64,000 nt of DNA from Ceratotherium simum simum (GCF_000283155.1 NW_004454177.1:6215060-6279059), one strand, 5' to 3'. Numbered from the stretch's first letter, positions 42,913-54,054 are shown. Translations and numbers: made by a program. The notes: generated by a model from the sequence alone, not told the origin.

Positions 42913-43145
42913 ATGTGTCGGTCTTTGACGTAAATCCCCTCAGGGCCCCCATCATCTCCAGGACAGCACTTAAGGCCTTCTCTCGGCTGGCCCCGGCCAT
43001 TCTAGCTCACCTCCTACCGCCCCTCTGTAAAGTCTGCCGGCTTGAAATTCCCCCCTCACGTTCCTCAAATCCACCCAAGGTCTTCTTGCTTCTCAGCAAG
43101 TCCTTCCCCGCTTTCTTTGCCTTGCAAAGTGTCCTCATCCTGCAA
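42913..43145 (+). mobile_element. L2 (plus)
   Basis: The order 'ctcagggcccccatcatctc', 'aaggccttctctcggctggc', 'tcttcttgcttctcagcaag' and 'ccttgcaaagtgtcctcatc' follows the forward L2 region that encodes no surviving frame. The ERE is inserted just upstream. Confidence 0.6.
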
Positions 43146-43149
43146 GGCT

Positions 43150-43480
43150 GTATTAGCCACGATGGGCGATCTGCTGGAATAAACAGCTGCAGAATCTCAA
43201 CGACTTGGTACCATACAAGTTTATTTCCCACTCACATCACCCCCCGGTGAGTCAGTTGGGGGCAGAGCTCTCCTTCTCCTGGGGTCTCGGAGCCCCCCGC
43301 TGGATTCCAGGTATGGGGCCAGCAAGCAGAGAAGAGGGAGTGGTGTGGAGGAGCACACAGGAGGTCTCAGGAGCCAGGCCTGGAGTGGCTGCGTCATTTC
43401 AGCCCGCATCCCGCTGGTCAGTTATCCAGGCCCACCTGGCTGCAAAGAGGGCTGGGAAATGTAGTTTTACTCTTAGCCTA
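43150..43480. repeat. Unassigned old interspersed repeat, copy 2
   Basis: The order 'ctgtattagccacgatggg', 'ataccat-like ggtaccatacaagtttattt', 'gtgagtcagttgggggcaga' and 'gctgggaaatgtagtttta' is a pattern I have seen across mammals but cannot name. Related in layout to 38889 and 55368. Confidence 0.4.
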
Positions 43481-43599
43481 CGGGAAATGGAAACTTGGCC
43501 AATAGCAATATCTGGGCCACAAAGACCCAGATCGGATGTCACCACCTCGATGAAGCCTTCCTGACTTCTTCTTCAGCAAAATTAGTGCAGAATAAACTA

Positions 43600-43905
43600 A
43601 GGGCAGTAGCTGGGTGTGATAGAAGGGACGTAGGATGGGAACCAAGGGACCTGAGATCATGTCCTGTCTCTGCACTCTGTGAGCGGGGCTGGAGGGAAAC
43701 CTGGCTTCCGAGTCCTTCGCTTGACCAGCTCTCTAACTTTGTGCAAGTTACTCTAAGGGTCTCGATTCCTTCATCTATAAAATAGAGATGATGACGCCGA
43801 TGATGATAAGAATTACCCAAGAAGGTTGTGCAGAGGATAAAATGAGGTAATGGGCGTGAAGTGCCTGACCCATACTGAGTACTCAAAAGTGTATCTATTA
43901 TTAGC
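43600..43905 (+). mobile_element. MIR SINE (plus), possibly two overlapping copies
   Basis: The order 'accagctctctaactttgtg', 'caagttactctaagggtctc', 'catctataaaatagagatga' and 'gcctgacccatactgagtac' is a forward MIR. The 43625-43700 part looks like an extra head. Confidence 0.75.
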
Positions 43906-43909
43906 ATAG

Positions 43910-44300
43910 GGTCTGGGAACCCGGGGCAGGCCGTGAGTCCTCAGGCCCAGACCTTGTCCTGAAGATGACAGTGAGGGAACGGGGGAGACGGTTCTCGAGA
44001 GATGTCTGCCCCTCTCACAGAACGAGCTTGCTCTTCCGCAGCTTCAAGCTCCAGCATGCAGGGGACGGGGTCTGCGCTGTCCCTGATCAGGCCAGACCCC
44101 CGACTCCGTCTGCCAGCTGCCAGCTCTGAGCGTGCCTGGTCCTGCGTCCGTCACAGCCAGCGGGCAGGCACTGTGGCCAGGCGCACCTGGGCAGGAGACA
44201 AGAACAGCCCACAGCCGGCCGGTGCTGCGGGCACGGGGAGAAATGCCTGCGGGCCACCAAAAAGGTGAAACTACAGGCCTAACCAGGGGATGGGGCACGA
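43910..44300. other. Unique non-coding sequence, CpG-moderate
   Basis: Higher GC with scattered CpGs but too short and sparse for a CpG island. No gene recognised. Confidence 0.45.
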
Positions 44301-44304
44301 GGGA

Positions 44305-44825
44305 GCTGCTTCCTTTCATACGTACTGAGCCCCTTCTAGGAGGTAGATACTGACCCAGGATCTAGGATAGACCGCTGAATACAACAGAGACCCCCACCCT
44401 TGTGGGGTGTATATTCTAGTGGGAAGAGACAGACAACCAACATACTAAATAAGTATACTCTATACTGTGTATATCCGTGCTAAGGTCCTGTGCTAAGGAG
44501 AGGAGGTGCTAAAGTCCTGTGCTAAGGAGAGGAGGTGCTAAGGTCCTGTGCTAAGGAGCAGGTGGCCAGGAAAAGGGCTGAGCAGGACGGGGCGGGAGGC
44601 AGGACACAGCGTTGAACAGAGCGGTCAGGGCAGCCTCCCTGAGACGGTGGGAGCTGAGCACAGACTTGAAGGGGTGAGGAGTGAGCAACATACGCCTGGG
44701 AAGAGCGTCCTGGGCAGGGGGAACAGCGAGGGCGAAGGCCTGAGTCAAGAGTATGCTTGGCATGTTCAAGGAACCTCAAGGAGGCCAGCTGGGTGTGGGA
44801 GTGCCTCCAGGGCCTGCGAGGCCCG
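44305..44825 (-). mobile_element. L2 (minus) with internal tandem duplication
   Basis: The order 'cgtactgagccccttctagg', 'tggggtgtatattctagtgg', 'gaacagcgagggcgaaggcc' and 'tgcttggcatgttcaaggaa' is reverse L2. A 29-bp tandem array sits within it. Confidence 0.75.
44477..44558. repeat. 29-bp tandem repeat, 2.8 copies
   Basis: Unit gtgctaaggtcctgtgctaa plus ggagaggag. Copy 2 differs from copy 1 at one base, and copy 3 is cut after 24 bases. Units: 44477-44505, 44506-44534, 44535-44558. The unit itself contains 'gtgctaagg' twice, so it grew from a smaller direct repeat. Confidence 0.95.
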
Positions 44826-44829
44826 TTGA

Positions 44830-46345
44830 TTGACAGATGATTCTCGAGCAGAGAAACCTCCCATTGGCCTCAAGAGGTGCATGTTCTCAGGTGAATAAAA
44901 ATAATAATTATAGCTACTAACTGCCTTCTCGAAGTGTTCAAGGATCAAAGGGTTTCTGCACAAAGTAGGGAAGCTTCTCTGCTTATACGCGGGTTCCGTC
45001 GGCAGAGGCTGTTAGCGGCCCACGTACTCATAAATCCAAAGTGAGCAGGAGAGGTTTATGTTGCCGTCCCCAGGTATATTTCCGTCAAAGGGGAGTGTGA
45101 GTCAGTTCTTTGAAGCTTTGAGTCTTTTTCCTCCTGCACCAGAGATGTTTAACAGGCGTCTTTTCCCAAAACAGACCTGCTTGATCGACACTGAAAATCC
45201 ACTGGGGTAGGTAACCTCCACCTTGCTCGTCCCCACCAAGGCCCCCGGGAGCTCCTAGGCAGCTACGCCACAGGCACTTGCAGCCTCGACTCCGTTTCAT
45301 GTGGGGCCGATTCCAGTGGGCCTCAGACCCGGGGAACCAGCCTTGGCTTGTTGAAAAAGTTCCACTGGCACCACTTCACCTTCTCAGCCTTTGAACCCCT
45401 GGTTAGACTGGCATCCTGCAGAGATGCCGAGCAGCACACAGAGCACATTTTCCGTTACATCAGTCATTTCTGCCTGTGCCTTACTTTATCATCGTCTTGC
45501 ACAGGCCCAGCCCAGCCCATTTCCCATGTTGTATGATTTGCTCTCTGCCTCAGAATAGGCCCCACCGTCACACAGCTCATCCTCTAGGGAAGCAGGGCAG
45601 CCTTTGTCACTTTCTCTCCTCTTGTCTTTTTTTAAATTGTCCCCACTTTGTAGTCCATTGTCGTAGTTTTCTTCTTCTTTCCAGCACTTACAGCACTCAC
45701 TGCTTTTACCTTTCCAAAACGTGAAGGAGTTAGTGTAATGGTTATAAGATTCCTCAAAACTGAGCACAAACTCAGCAAACATATGAGAGACAAACACCGT
45801 GGTGGAGGAGGCCTCAATGACACAGACAGGCGTTAAGAACCTCCATGTAGCAATGAGACTTTATTTCCCTCTGTCACGTAGCCTTGTTCACATCAAGTCT
45901 GGAAGTAGAAAGTCCACAAGTAGAAGAGCTTTCATCAGTTGTTTTAAAACGCAGCTGGCCCCTGAACCCTCCTTCCAGCCCTTCCTAGTTTCCACCTCAG
46001 CTCTGGGCTCGGCACTGAATAAGCTTCTGGGGCCGGGGATCTGCGGGGCCAGGCCGTCCATCTCACATGGTGCTGGCTTGTTAAGTTTTTTTTTTCCTCT
46101 CTTTCCTTTATCCCCTTGTCCTGAAGCTCTTAACTTTCCTCCTATATGCAAGAAATAAGCCCATTAAAATAAAATGGCACACTGCCCCTGAGTGAGCCGC
46201 AGGCAGCCTCCACTGCAGGACTGGCTTTGTGGTGGGTGACCCCCCACAAGAAATGGGCTTGGTGCTTCAGTGACTGCTCTTGGCATTCCCTCGTTTCAGT
46301 CAGCAGTGGGCTAGGGTGGGAGGCAAGGGTGGGGCGCACTGATGG
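44830..46345. other. Unique non-coding sequence
   Basis: No gene or confident repeat. 45720-45900 may contain worn repeat sequence. A T run lies at 46085-46095. Frames up to 119 codons have no domain. Confidence 0.5.
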
Positions 46346-46354
46346 GTAGCTATG

Positions 46355-46639
46355 ATAATAACCTTTTTGTGTGTGTGTGAGGAAGATCAGCCCTGAGCTA
46401 ACATCTATTGCCAATCCTCCTCCTCTTTATTTCTTTCCCTTTTTCTCCCCAAAACCCCAGTAGATAGTTGTATGTCATAGTTGCACATCCTTCTAGTTGC
46501 TGTATGTGGGACGCCGCCTCAGCATGGCCAGACAAGCGGTGCATCGGTGCACGCCCGGGATCCAAACCCGGGCCACCAGTAGCAGAGCACACACACTTAA
46601 CCTCTAAGCTATGGGGCAGGCCCCTAATAATAACCTTTT
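46355..46639 (-). mobile_element. ERE SINE (minus) with perfect 13-bp TSD
   Basis: Reverse ERE body about 46368-46624. TSD ataataacctttt occurs at 46355-46367 and 46627-46639. The complement of the 5' end 'ggggcaggcccc' and of the B box near 'gggatccaaacccg' are visible. Same 'gcacatccttctagttgctg' subfamily as the gap-containing copy at 13.7 kb. Confidence 0.95.
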
Positions 46640-46659
46640 ATTTTCTGTGTCAGACCCTC

Positions 46660-48990
46660 TTTTTTTTAATTAATTAAATTATAATTTTTTATTGAGGTAA
46701 CGTTGGTTTATAACATGACATAAATTTCAGGTGTACATCATTATTTTTTGATTTCATGTAGATTACGTCATGTTCACCACCCAAAGACTAAATACAATCC
46801 ATCACCACACATATGTGCCTAATCACCCCTTTCACCCTCCTCCCTCCCCTCTTCCCTTCTGGTAACCACCAATCTAATCTCTGTCTCTATGTGATTGTTT
46901 GTTGTTGTTGTTATCTTCTATTTATAAATGAGATCATACAGTGTTGGACTTTCTCCCTCTGACTTATTTCGCTTAGCATAATACCCTCAAGGTCCATCCA
47001 TGTTGTCACAAATAGCCAGATTTCATCATTTTTTATGGCTGAGTAGTATTCCATTGTGTATATACACCACATCTTCTTTATCCATTCATCCCTTCTTGGG
47101 CACCTAAGTTGCCTCCAAGTCTTGGCTACTGTGCATGCTGCTGCAATGAACACAGGGGTGCATGTATCTTTACACATTCCTGTTTTCATGTTCTTTGGAT
47201 AAATACTCAGCAGTGGAATAGCTGGATTGTATGGTAGTTCTATTCTTAATTTTTTGAGGAATCTCCGTACTGTTTTCCATAGTGGCTGCACCAGTTTGCA
47301 CTCCCACCAGCAGTGTATGAGAGTTCCCTTTTCTCCACATCCTATCCCACACTTGTTGTTTCCTGAGTCATTAATTAGAGCCATTCTGACGGGAGTGAGG
47401 TGATATCTCATTGTAGTTTTGATTTGCATTTCCTTGATAGTTAGTGTTGAACATCCTTTCATGTGCCTGTTGGCCATCTGTATATCTTCTTTGGAGAAAT
47501 GTCTGTTCAGGTCTTTTGCCCATTTTTTAATTGGGTTGTTAGTTTTTTGTTGTTGAGATGTATGAGTTCTTTATATATTTTGGATATTAACCCCTTATCA
47601 CATATATGGTTTGCAAATATCTTCTCCCAATTATTAGGTTGTCTTTTCATTTTGTTGATGGTTTCCTTTGCTGTGCAGAAGCTTTTTAGTTTGATGTAGT
47701 CCCATTTGTTTATTTTTTCTATTGTTTCCCTTGCCCTGTCAGACATGGTACTTGAAAATATGCTGCTAAGACCGATGCCAAAGAGCGTACTGCCTATGTT
47801 TTCTTCTAGAAGTTTCATGGTTTCAGGTCTTACATTCAAGTCTTTAATCCATTTTGAGTTAGTTTTTGTGTATGGTGTAACATAATGGTCTACTTTCATT
47901 CTTCTGCATGTGGCTGTCCAGTTTTCCCAACACCATTTATTAGAGAGACTTTCCTTTCTCCATTATATGTTCTTGGCTCCCTTGTCGAAAATTAGCTGTC
48001 CATAGGTATAGGGGTTTATTTCTGGGCTTTCAATTCTGTTCCATAGATCTGTGTGTCTGTTTTTGTCCTAGTACCATGCTGTTTTGGTTACTATAGCTTT
48101 GTAGTATATTTTGAAATCAGAGAGTGTGATACCTCCAGCTTTGTTCTTTTTTCTCAGGATTCCTTTGGCTATTTGGGGTCTTTTGTTGTTCGTATAAATT
48201 TTAAGATTCTCTGTTATATTTTGGTGAAAAATGTTGTTGGAACTTTGATAAGGACTGCATTGAATCTGTAGATTGCTTTAGAAAGTATGGACATTTTAAC
48301 TATGTTAATTCTTCCAATCCAAGAGCACGGAATAGCTTTCCATTTCTTTGTGTCTTCTCCAATTTCTTTCAACAATGTTTTATAGTTTTCAGTGTACAGG
48401 TGTTTTACCTCTTTGGTTAAGTTTATTCCTAGGTATTTTATTCTTTTTGTTGCAATTGTAAATGGGATTGTATGCTTAATTTCTCTTTCTGCTACTCCGT
48501 GGGTAGTGTATGGAAACGCAACCAATTTCTGTACGTTGATTTTGTCTCCTGCAACTTTACCATAGTCATTTATTATTTATAAAAGTTTTTTGGTGGGTTC
48601 TTTAGGGTTTTCTATATATAAAATCATGTCATCTGCAAATAGTGACAGTTTCACTACTTCCTTTCCAATTTGGATTCCTTTTATTTCTTTTTCTTGCCTG
48701 ATTGCTCAGGCTAGGACTTCCAATACTATGCTAAATAAGAGTGGTGAAAGTGGGCATCCTTGTCTGGTTCCTGTTCTTAGAGGGATAGCTTTCAGTTTTT
48801 CACCATTGAGAATGATATTAGCTATAGGTTTGTCATATATGGCCTTGCTTATGTTGAGGTACTTTCCTTCTATACCCATTTTATTCAGAGTTTTTATCAT
48901 AAATGGATGCTGTATCTTGTCAAATGCTTTCCCTGCACCTAGTGAGATGATCGTGTGATTTTTATTCTTTGTTTTGTTCATGTGGTGTAT
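46660..48990 (-). mobile_element. 5'-truncated L1 (minus), 2.3 kb
   Basis: Read on the minus strand, this keeps the ORF2 reverse-transcriptase core, the C-terminal region and the 3' UTR, ending at the complement of the T run at 46660-46667. It is cut off just upstream of RT motif A, so ORF1 and the endonuclease are missing. It is younger than the other L1 pieces here because long frames survive. No clean target duplication could be found. Confidence 0.92.
46911..48981 (-). pseudogene. Broken L1 ORF2 remnant
   Basis: Open pieces at 48706-48981, 48214-48525, 47507-47899 and 46911-47477 are fragments of one ORF2 separated by stops and frameshifts. The FADD box is kept (48628-48639), but the motif A aspartate codon is Gly (48937-48939). 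A TGA follows the 'LEVLA' segment. The last piece carries the conserved [12 protein letters not shown] stretch of the cysteine-rich C-terminus. Not functional. Confidence 0.9.
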
Positions 48991-49195
48991 CTGCCAGCCT
49001 TACAACATCCCTATGATATAGATATGATGATCCCCATTTTAGAAAGAAGGAACTTGAGTCCAGAAAAGTGAAACACCTTCACTTGTTCATTCATTCATTC
49101 ATTCACAAAGTGTCTACTCTATGTTAGCTACTGGCTAAGAACTAACACTCAAGCCCAAGTCTGCTGGATTTCCACTAACTCATGCTTCCTTGACC
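48991..49195 (-). mobile_element. MIR (minus), right part of a split copy
   Basis: The order 'cttacaacatccctatgata', 'gatgatccccattttagaaa' and 'cttgagtccagaaaagtgaa' is the centre of a reverse MIR. Its left part seems to lie before the L1 near 46625-46659. An (ATTC)4-containing L2-like piece (49086-49130) interrupts the rest. Confidence 0.6.
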
Positions 49196-49815
49196 TTGGC
49201 CTCAGAGAACTTGCCTTCTAGCCAAGGAGACCCACAGGTCAACATTTCACTGCAACTCGCAAAATGGTGCTAAACACATGCCCCATGCTGTGGGAGCTCA
49301 GAGCAAGACACTATTCCAAGGGCACCTGGGAGGCGCACAGAGGAGGTGGCATGTGCATGGAGGTTGGAACACACACCCTGCTGAGGAGCCCTGGAGTCCA
49401 GGCACAAGGGGGAGGGGAGTTGTGATGTTTTCAGGGAGCAGCACAGCCTGGGTGGTGAGCATATGTGGGGCTTGGGGGGCTGCCTTGGGAACCGTGATGT
49501 GTTGCTAATGTGAGCTTGGGCTCTTCAGGCCTTCCAGGGCAGGACAGCATCTTAGAGGGCCACTTCCATGCCCCTGGAGCTGGTCCTCAATGCTGGGTCA
49601 GACTCAGAGCCCCAGAAAGCCCACCCCTGTGAACCAAGGCTGCAGGCGGAAGGCTCCTTCATCAGTGGTCTGTGATACTCTGTTCCCTCTCAGCACTGTC
49701 TCTCCAGCAGAGGCTGTGAGGCTACTCTGGCTGCCTCCATCCTCTCCCTTCCCGCCACCCCCCGTCCCTCACAACATATTCCTCTTGGGCTCTGTGCCCA
49801 TGGAGTCATTACATG
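49196..49815. other. Mostly unique sequence
   Basis: The first 60 bases ('cagagaacttgccttctagc') look like reverse L2. The rest shows no repeat or gene. Confidence 0.45.
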
Positions 49816-49819
49816 CAAC

Positions 49820-50325
49820 CAGTTATTCATTCCACCACTACCAAGTGATACTTAACAAGACACTCGGGATACAGCCAGGGCCAAAACAGACTCGGCCCCA
49901 TCCTCAGGGAGAGTATACTTAACAGGGAAAGGCATGTGTAAAAGGCAATCGCAGTGTGGTGGTACACAGTCAGCCCAGGTGCTCTGGGGCGTGTACAAGA
50001 GGCATGCAGCCCATCTGAGTGGTCCCTGAGGGGTTTTCAGTGAAAGTGAGAGCTGAGCTACAACCTGAAGACGAGATGTTACGGAGGAGGTGGGTGGGGT
50101 GGGAAACAGAGACCCAGGCTGTCACAGGCAAGGGGAGCCGCATGTGCAAAGGCCCTGAGGAGAAGGAAAGAGAACCAGGGCAGGGCTGGGGACGTGAGCA
50201 GTAGCCTCATCATGAGAAGCCCCACAGAACTGTAGGAAGGAATTCAGCTCTCAACCTGACAGCAGCACAGAGCCATTGAAGGGTTTTAGGAGAAGGAGGG
50301 GCAGGATCACGGAGTGCTCTAACGG
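49820..50325 (-). mobile_element. L2 (minus)
   Basis: The order 'ccatcctcagggagagtata', 'gtgagagctgagctacaacc', 'gccgcatgtgcaaaggccct' and 'gccattgaagggttttagga' is reverse L2, fairly continuous. Confidence 0.75.
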
Positions 50326-50327
50326 GA

Positions 50328-50472
50328 TGAGGTCTGAAAAGTCATCTGGCACAAGTCCTCATTTTGCACAAAGAAACCAAAACTTGGAGAGGGGAAGCAA
50401 CAGGGCCAGGATCACTCAGCTGAATTAGAATGCAGGTGTCCTGACTCATAGCCCAGTGCTCACTGCCCTGAG
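50328..50472 (-). mobile_element. MIR SINE (minus)
   Basis: The order 'cctcattttgcacaaagaaa', 'acttggagaggggaagcaac' and 'gaatgcaggtgtcctgactc' is a reverse MIR. Confidence 0.65.
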
Positions 50473-50474
50473 CC

Positions 50475-51145
50475 ACAGTCTAACTCCCCGTTAGGGAGGG
50501 ATCTGAAGGTGCACGAAGGAGAGGGCTCACACTCACTCTTTCCAGGTGGCTGCAGCCCTGCACAGCATGGCATGCCCTATTTCCTGCAGTTTCCCCACTG
50601 AGCCCTGTGCCCCCGATCGCCTGGAAGGGCCTGCTCCTGCAGCCGGAGCTCTCCTGCTCACCTGCTGGACAGTGGCTGTGCCCAGGGGCCCCAGCACCCA
50701 CCCTCCATCTCTATCGCTGGGCAGCCCTGGAGACCAGGGCTCAGGACAGCTCATGGTCCAGACCAGCTGAGACTGGGAAGTTTAAGCTTTGTGAAGCATT
50801 TCCTATCACTGCCTCATGAGTTATTTAGTAAATGAAGATTAATTTTACAGCAATAAGTAAAGCCTCAGAGAGGGTGGGCAGTGGGGGAGAAGGGGTGCCA
50901 GCAAGTCCGGAATGAAAGCCACTGCCCCTGAAGCAGAGATGGCGGGGCGGGATCTCATGCCCATTTGCTCTGATACTCTGACCCCCAGGGCCTCTCCCAG
51001 ATCTGCTTCAGGAACCTGGTGGGATGGCTGAGGCAAGTTGCACGGGAGCTAGATTCAATACGACCCTCATGAAGAGGCAGGGGCAGAAGCAGGGCAGGGA
51101 GACTTGCCCTTTCCAAGCTCTAGAGGGTTCTAGAAAGAAGCTTGA
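50475..51145. other. Unique non-coding sequence
   Basis: No repeat or gene recognised. 50805-50860 ('gagttatttagtaaatgaag', 'attaattttacagcaataag') is AT-rich and motif-like. Confidence 0.5.
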
Positions 51146-51149
51146 GTAG

Positions 51150-51300
51150 GCGTCAAAAGGCTGGGTTCTGGTTCTGGCTCTCCCACTAATGAACTGGGCT
51201 CCCTCGATTTTCTTAGATGTAAAGTAGGATTATTGCTACTTGCCCAGTCTACTTTGTGGGGCAATCAAATGAAAAGCTGGATTTGAAAGCACTGATGTAA
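51150..51300 (+). mobile_element. MIR SINE (plus)
   Basis: The order 'ctgggttctggttctggctc', 'gatgtaaagtaggattattg' and 'aagctggatttgaaagcact' is a diverged forward MIR. Confidence 0.6.
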
Positions 51301-51364
51301 GGTATAACGAGGAGATGACAGCAGAGAAAGGGACTGACGGTGACGGGGCTTCTCTGGACCGCTT

Positions 51365-51760
51365 GGTCCATCACTTCACCCCTCTGGGCTTAGCTGCATA
51401 CGGCATGGCGCTGCTGTGCCGATTAAATGAGATACTACATTAAAATGCCTCGCGGGGCCAGCCTGGTGACGCAGTGGTTAAGTGAGCGCACTCCACTTCG
51501 TTGGCCCGAGGGTTCGCAGGTTGGGATCCCGGGCGCGCACCGACGCACCGCTTGTCAGGCCATGCTGTGGCGGCGTCCCATATAAACTATAGGAAGATGG
51601 GCATGGATGTTAGCCCGGGGCCAGTCTTCCTCAGCAAAAAGAGGAGGATTGGCATCGATGTTGGCTCAAGGCTGATCTCCCTCACAAAAAAAAAGCCTCA
51701 CATTGTGCCTGACGCAAAGAAGGTGCTTGACAGACGGCAGCTATATTAGAACTTATTATT
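51365..51760 (+). mobile_element. MIR (plus) split by an ERE
   Basis: The left part 'cacttcacccctctgggctt' to 'gattaaatgagatactacat' and the right part 'cattgtgcctgacgcaaaga', 'aggtgcttgacagacggcag' join into a forward MIR when the ERE is set aside. Confidence 0.75.
51442..51699 (+). mobile_element. ERE SINE (plus) inside a MIR
   Basis: Body about 51452-51689, starting 'gcggggccagcctggtgacg' with A box TGACGCAGTGG and B box 'ggttgggatccc', and ending in an A run. Likely TSD aaaatgcctc (51442-51451) and aaaaagcctc (51690-51699), one mismatch. Confidence 0.93.
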
Positions 51761-51764
51761 TCCA

Positions 51765-52235
51765 TCGGCGTCATCATCGCTAATAAAATGTAGTCCTTTC
51801 CAGCCACTGAAATCTTCACTATGTCCCTGGTCAGAGTGATCCGTCTTCCCTTCCAGAGAAGAGGTCAGCCTCAGGCCCTCACCGCCCCCAAGCAGCCCGA
51901 CCTGAGTTCACTTGGGGAACTCGCCCAAGGACCCCTGGGCCAGGAGCTGGAGCTTCTCTAGGTTTAGGGCAGGCCTTGTCTCAGGGGCCCTTCACCCCAC
52001 CCCCAGCCTATCTCCTCTCTAACCTGGCCCTGACCCACCCCAGCCAACCTGCACATCTCTGCGCCTGGACAGCGCCCTCGCGGGACCTCCATCCTTGCCC
52101 AGGGCCTCTGTGTTCCCTCTCTCCTCTTTCTCCACCACGGGCTTGCTGCCCCTCCCTAGCCCGGGCCACCGGCCATCCGAAGACTGCCTCCTCCTTACTC
52201 TGCCTTCCCCAAGGGACCTGACAGCAGCTTCTCAG
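51765..52235. other. Unique non-coding sequence
   Basis: Pyrimidine-rich. No repeat or gene recognised. The 145-codon minus-strand frame has no domain. Confidence 0.5.
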
Positions 52236-52239
52236 CGTG

Positions 52240-52410
52240 CCCACAGCTAGATGGCCACCGCTCCTTTTGTCGACTCCACAGCACCCGCTAGATGCCAGTA
52301 GCAACTCCTTCCACCCAGTTGTGACAACCAAAAGTGTCTCCAGATACTGCCAAATGTCCCCTGGGGAGGCAAAGTCACCCCCACTTGAGAGGCCCGGCCC
52401 AAGCCTCTGA
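52240..52410 (-). mobile_element. MER20 hAT-Charlie element (minus)
   Basis: The order 'acccgctagatgccagtagc', 'acccagttgtgacaaccaaa', 'agtgtctccagatactgcca' and 'aatgtcccctggggaggcaa' is an excellent reverse MER20 match. Confidence 0.88.
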
Positions 52411-52414
52411 CACC

Positions 52415-53795
52415 CACCCCCAGCCCCAAGCTTTGTTCCTCTCACGGCCCCTCTCCTGTCTCAGAGCAATGCCCCCCCCACCCCCAACACCAACACTTTA
52501 CAGCCCAGACTGGACAAAGCACCTTCTCTGGTCTGAGCCACTCCTCTGTCTTCTGGCTGCCAGGGCCTCTCAAGGTAGAAACAGAAAATGCAAAATGCAC
52601 ACAGTGAAGGACTTGACTAGTGCCTGGGGCCTCTCCCTTGTTTTCTGCTCAGATGAAGGGCCAGAAAAGGGGCTGGGCTGAGCAAGGCAGGCTGGGGCTC
52701 CCTCCAACCCCTCTCTGTTGACGTCAGGTACCTCCAGGGGGGAGGGCAGGAGTGGGGGTGGGGCTGGCCCGGAGGAGGCCTGGTTCCCTCCGGGATAGGA
52801 AGCCTGGGCAAGTTCCATGCTCTGCAAAGGTACAGAAGGCAGGTGGGAGCAAGATGGAGCCTCTTCCCTGGAAGTCGGGAGTTCAAGGCCCACATCTGGT
52901 CAGGGAAACAGCCTGGACTGGTATTAAGCACTTGCAGTCTGATCCCAGGAGGTCACCTTCTGTCTCTTGTCGGAGCCTTTCCTGCCAAACTCTGCCCGTC
53001 CACCTGCTTCTCCAAGTCCCCACATGCTTGACCTCCCATCAGTGCCACTGGACTCGCACTAGAGTATCTAGGGGACGTTTTCCATTCCTCCAGCATCTCC
53101 ACAAAGAACTCAGAAGAAGTCATCATGCTCATTTTAAAGATCCCTCATCCAAGGTCTAGTCCAGCCTCTAGCCTGCCTGGTCCTGTCTAGACTGGCCCTT
53201 CCCTGCGTCCATCTCCAGGAGGGTCATTGCTCCCCTCTTACTGGGGGGATGCCAACACACCACCTCTTTAACTAGCACCCTCTTCCCCACCAGACCAATT
53301 TAATCTGACAAAAATGGATTAACACCACAATTTAGAAGATGTAGGCCAGGGGCTGTTAAGCTCTGGATGGATAGCTGCAAATGGACGCCAACCCTTGCCC
53401 AATGCATATAAAGTCCTGCTGGACAAGCTGACTTCTGAGGGCCCTTGACCTTCACTTGGAGGATGAGGATGTGGCTGAACCCATCTCCTGGGCCTTTGGC
53501 ATTCATGCCGGCCACACAGGTGGTGTAGCCGCAGCACAAGGCAGAGGCCCTGCTCCCAGGACCTGGAGACAGGCAGGATCTCGTGTAGGGCGTGTTGATA
53601 GGATGTGTCTTTGTCTCCAACTTTTCCCCATGTCTCCTCCACCTACTTCCTCTTGGACCCACTAGTAGGGCCAAGTTGGAGGGTGAGAGAAACTGGGCAG
53701 GACTTAGATTGCTGACTATGAGCCTGGAAAGGAAAATATCTGGTCCTCTCTCACTCACCTCTATCTCCGCTCTCTCTCTGTCTGCCCTGTAAATA
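52415..53795. other. Unique non-coding sequence
   Basis: No gene or confident repeat. A C run lies near 52470-52485. Frames up to 167 codons overlap on both strands and show no domain. Confidence 0.5.
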
Positions 53796-53799
53796 TAGC

Positions 53800-54020
53800 C
53801 CAATTCATCTCTCTAAAGCACTTTCCCGTCCTGCATGCCGCTATCCAGAAACCTTCAGTGGCCCTCCAGGGCTCATCAGATGAGATCAGACTCCTTGTCC
53901 AGGCATTCAAGGCCTCTGCCATCCAGCCCTCCCCTCTCAACCACCTGGACCTCCCACAGCCCCCAGTGTACCCCTCAGCTCTAGCCACAGGTTCCCCTCC
54001 CCCTGAACATCCCACAGGGA
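53800..54020 (+). mobile_element. L2 (plus)
   Basis: The order 'ccagaaaccttcagtggccc', 'cagactccttgtccaggcat', 'tcaaggcctctgccatccag' and 'ccctcagctctagccacag' is forward L2. Confidence 0.78.
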
Positions 54021-54054
54021 CTGAGGGTGTCCCTTCCCCCCATCTTCCTTCAGG

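Noticed and set aside
43910..44300. Possible CpG island promoter
   Set aside because: CpGs are present but too few over too short a span, with no downstream exon or TATA/initiator evidence.
53300..53803. 167-codon minus-strand frame
   Set aside because: No domain, and opposite-strand frames are equally open.
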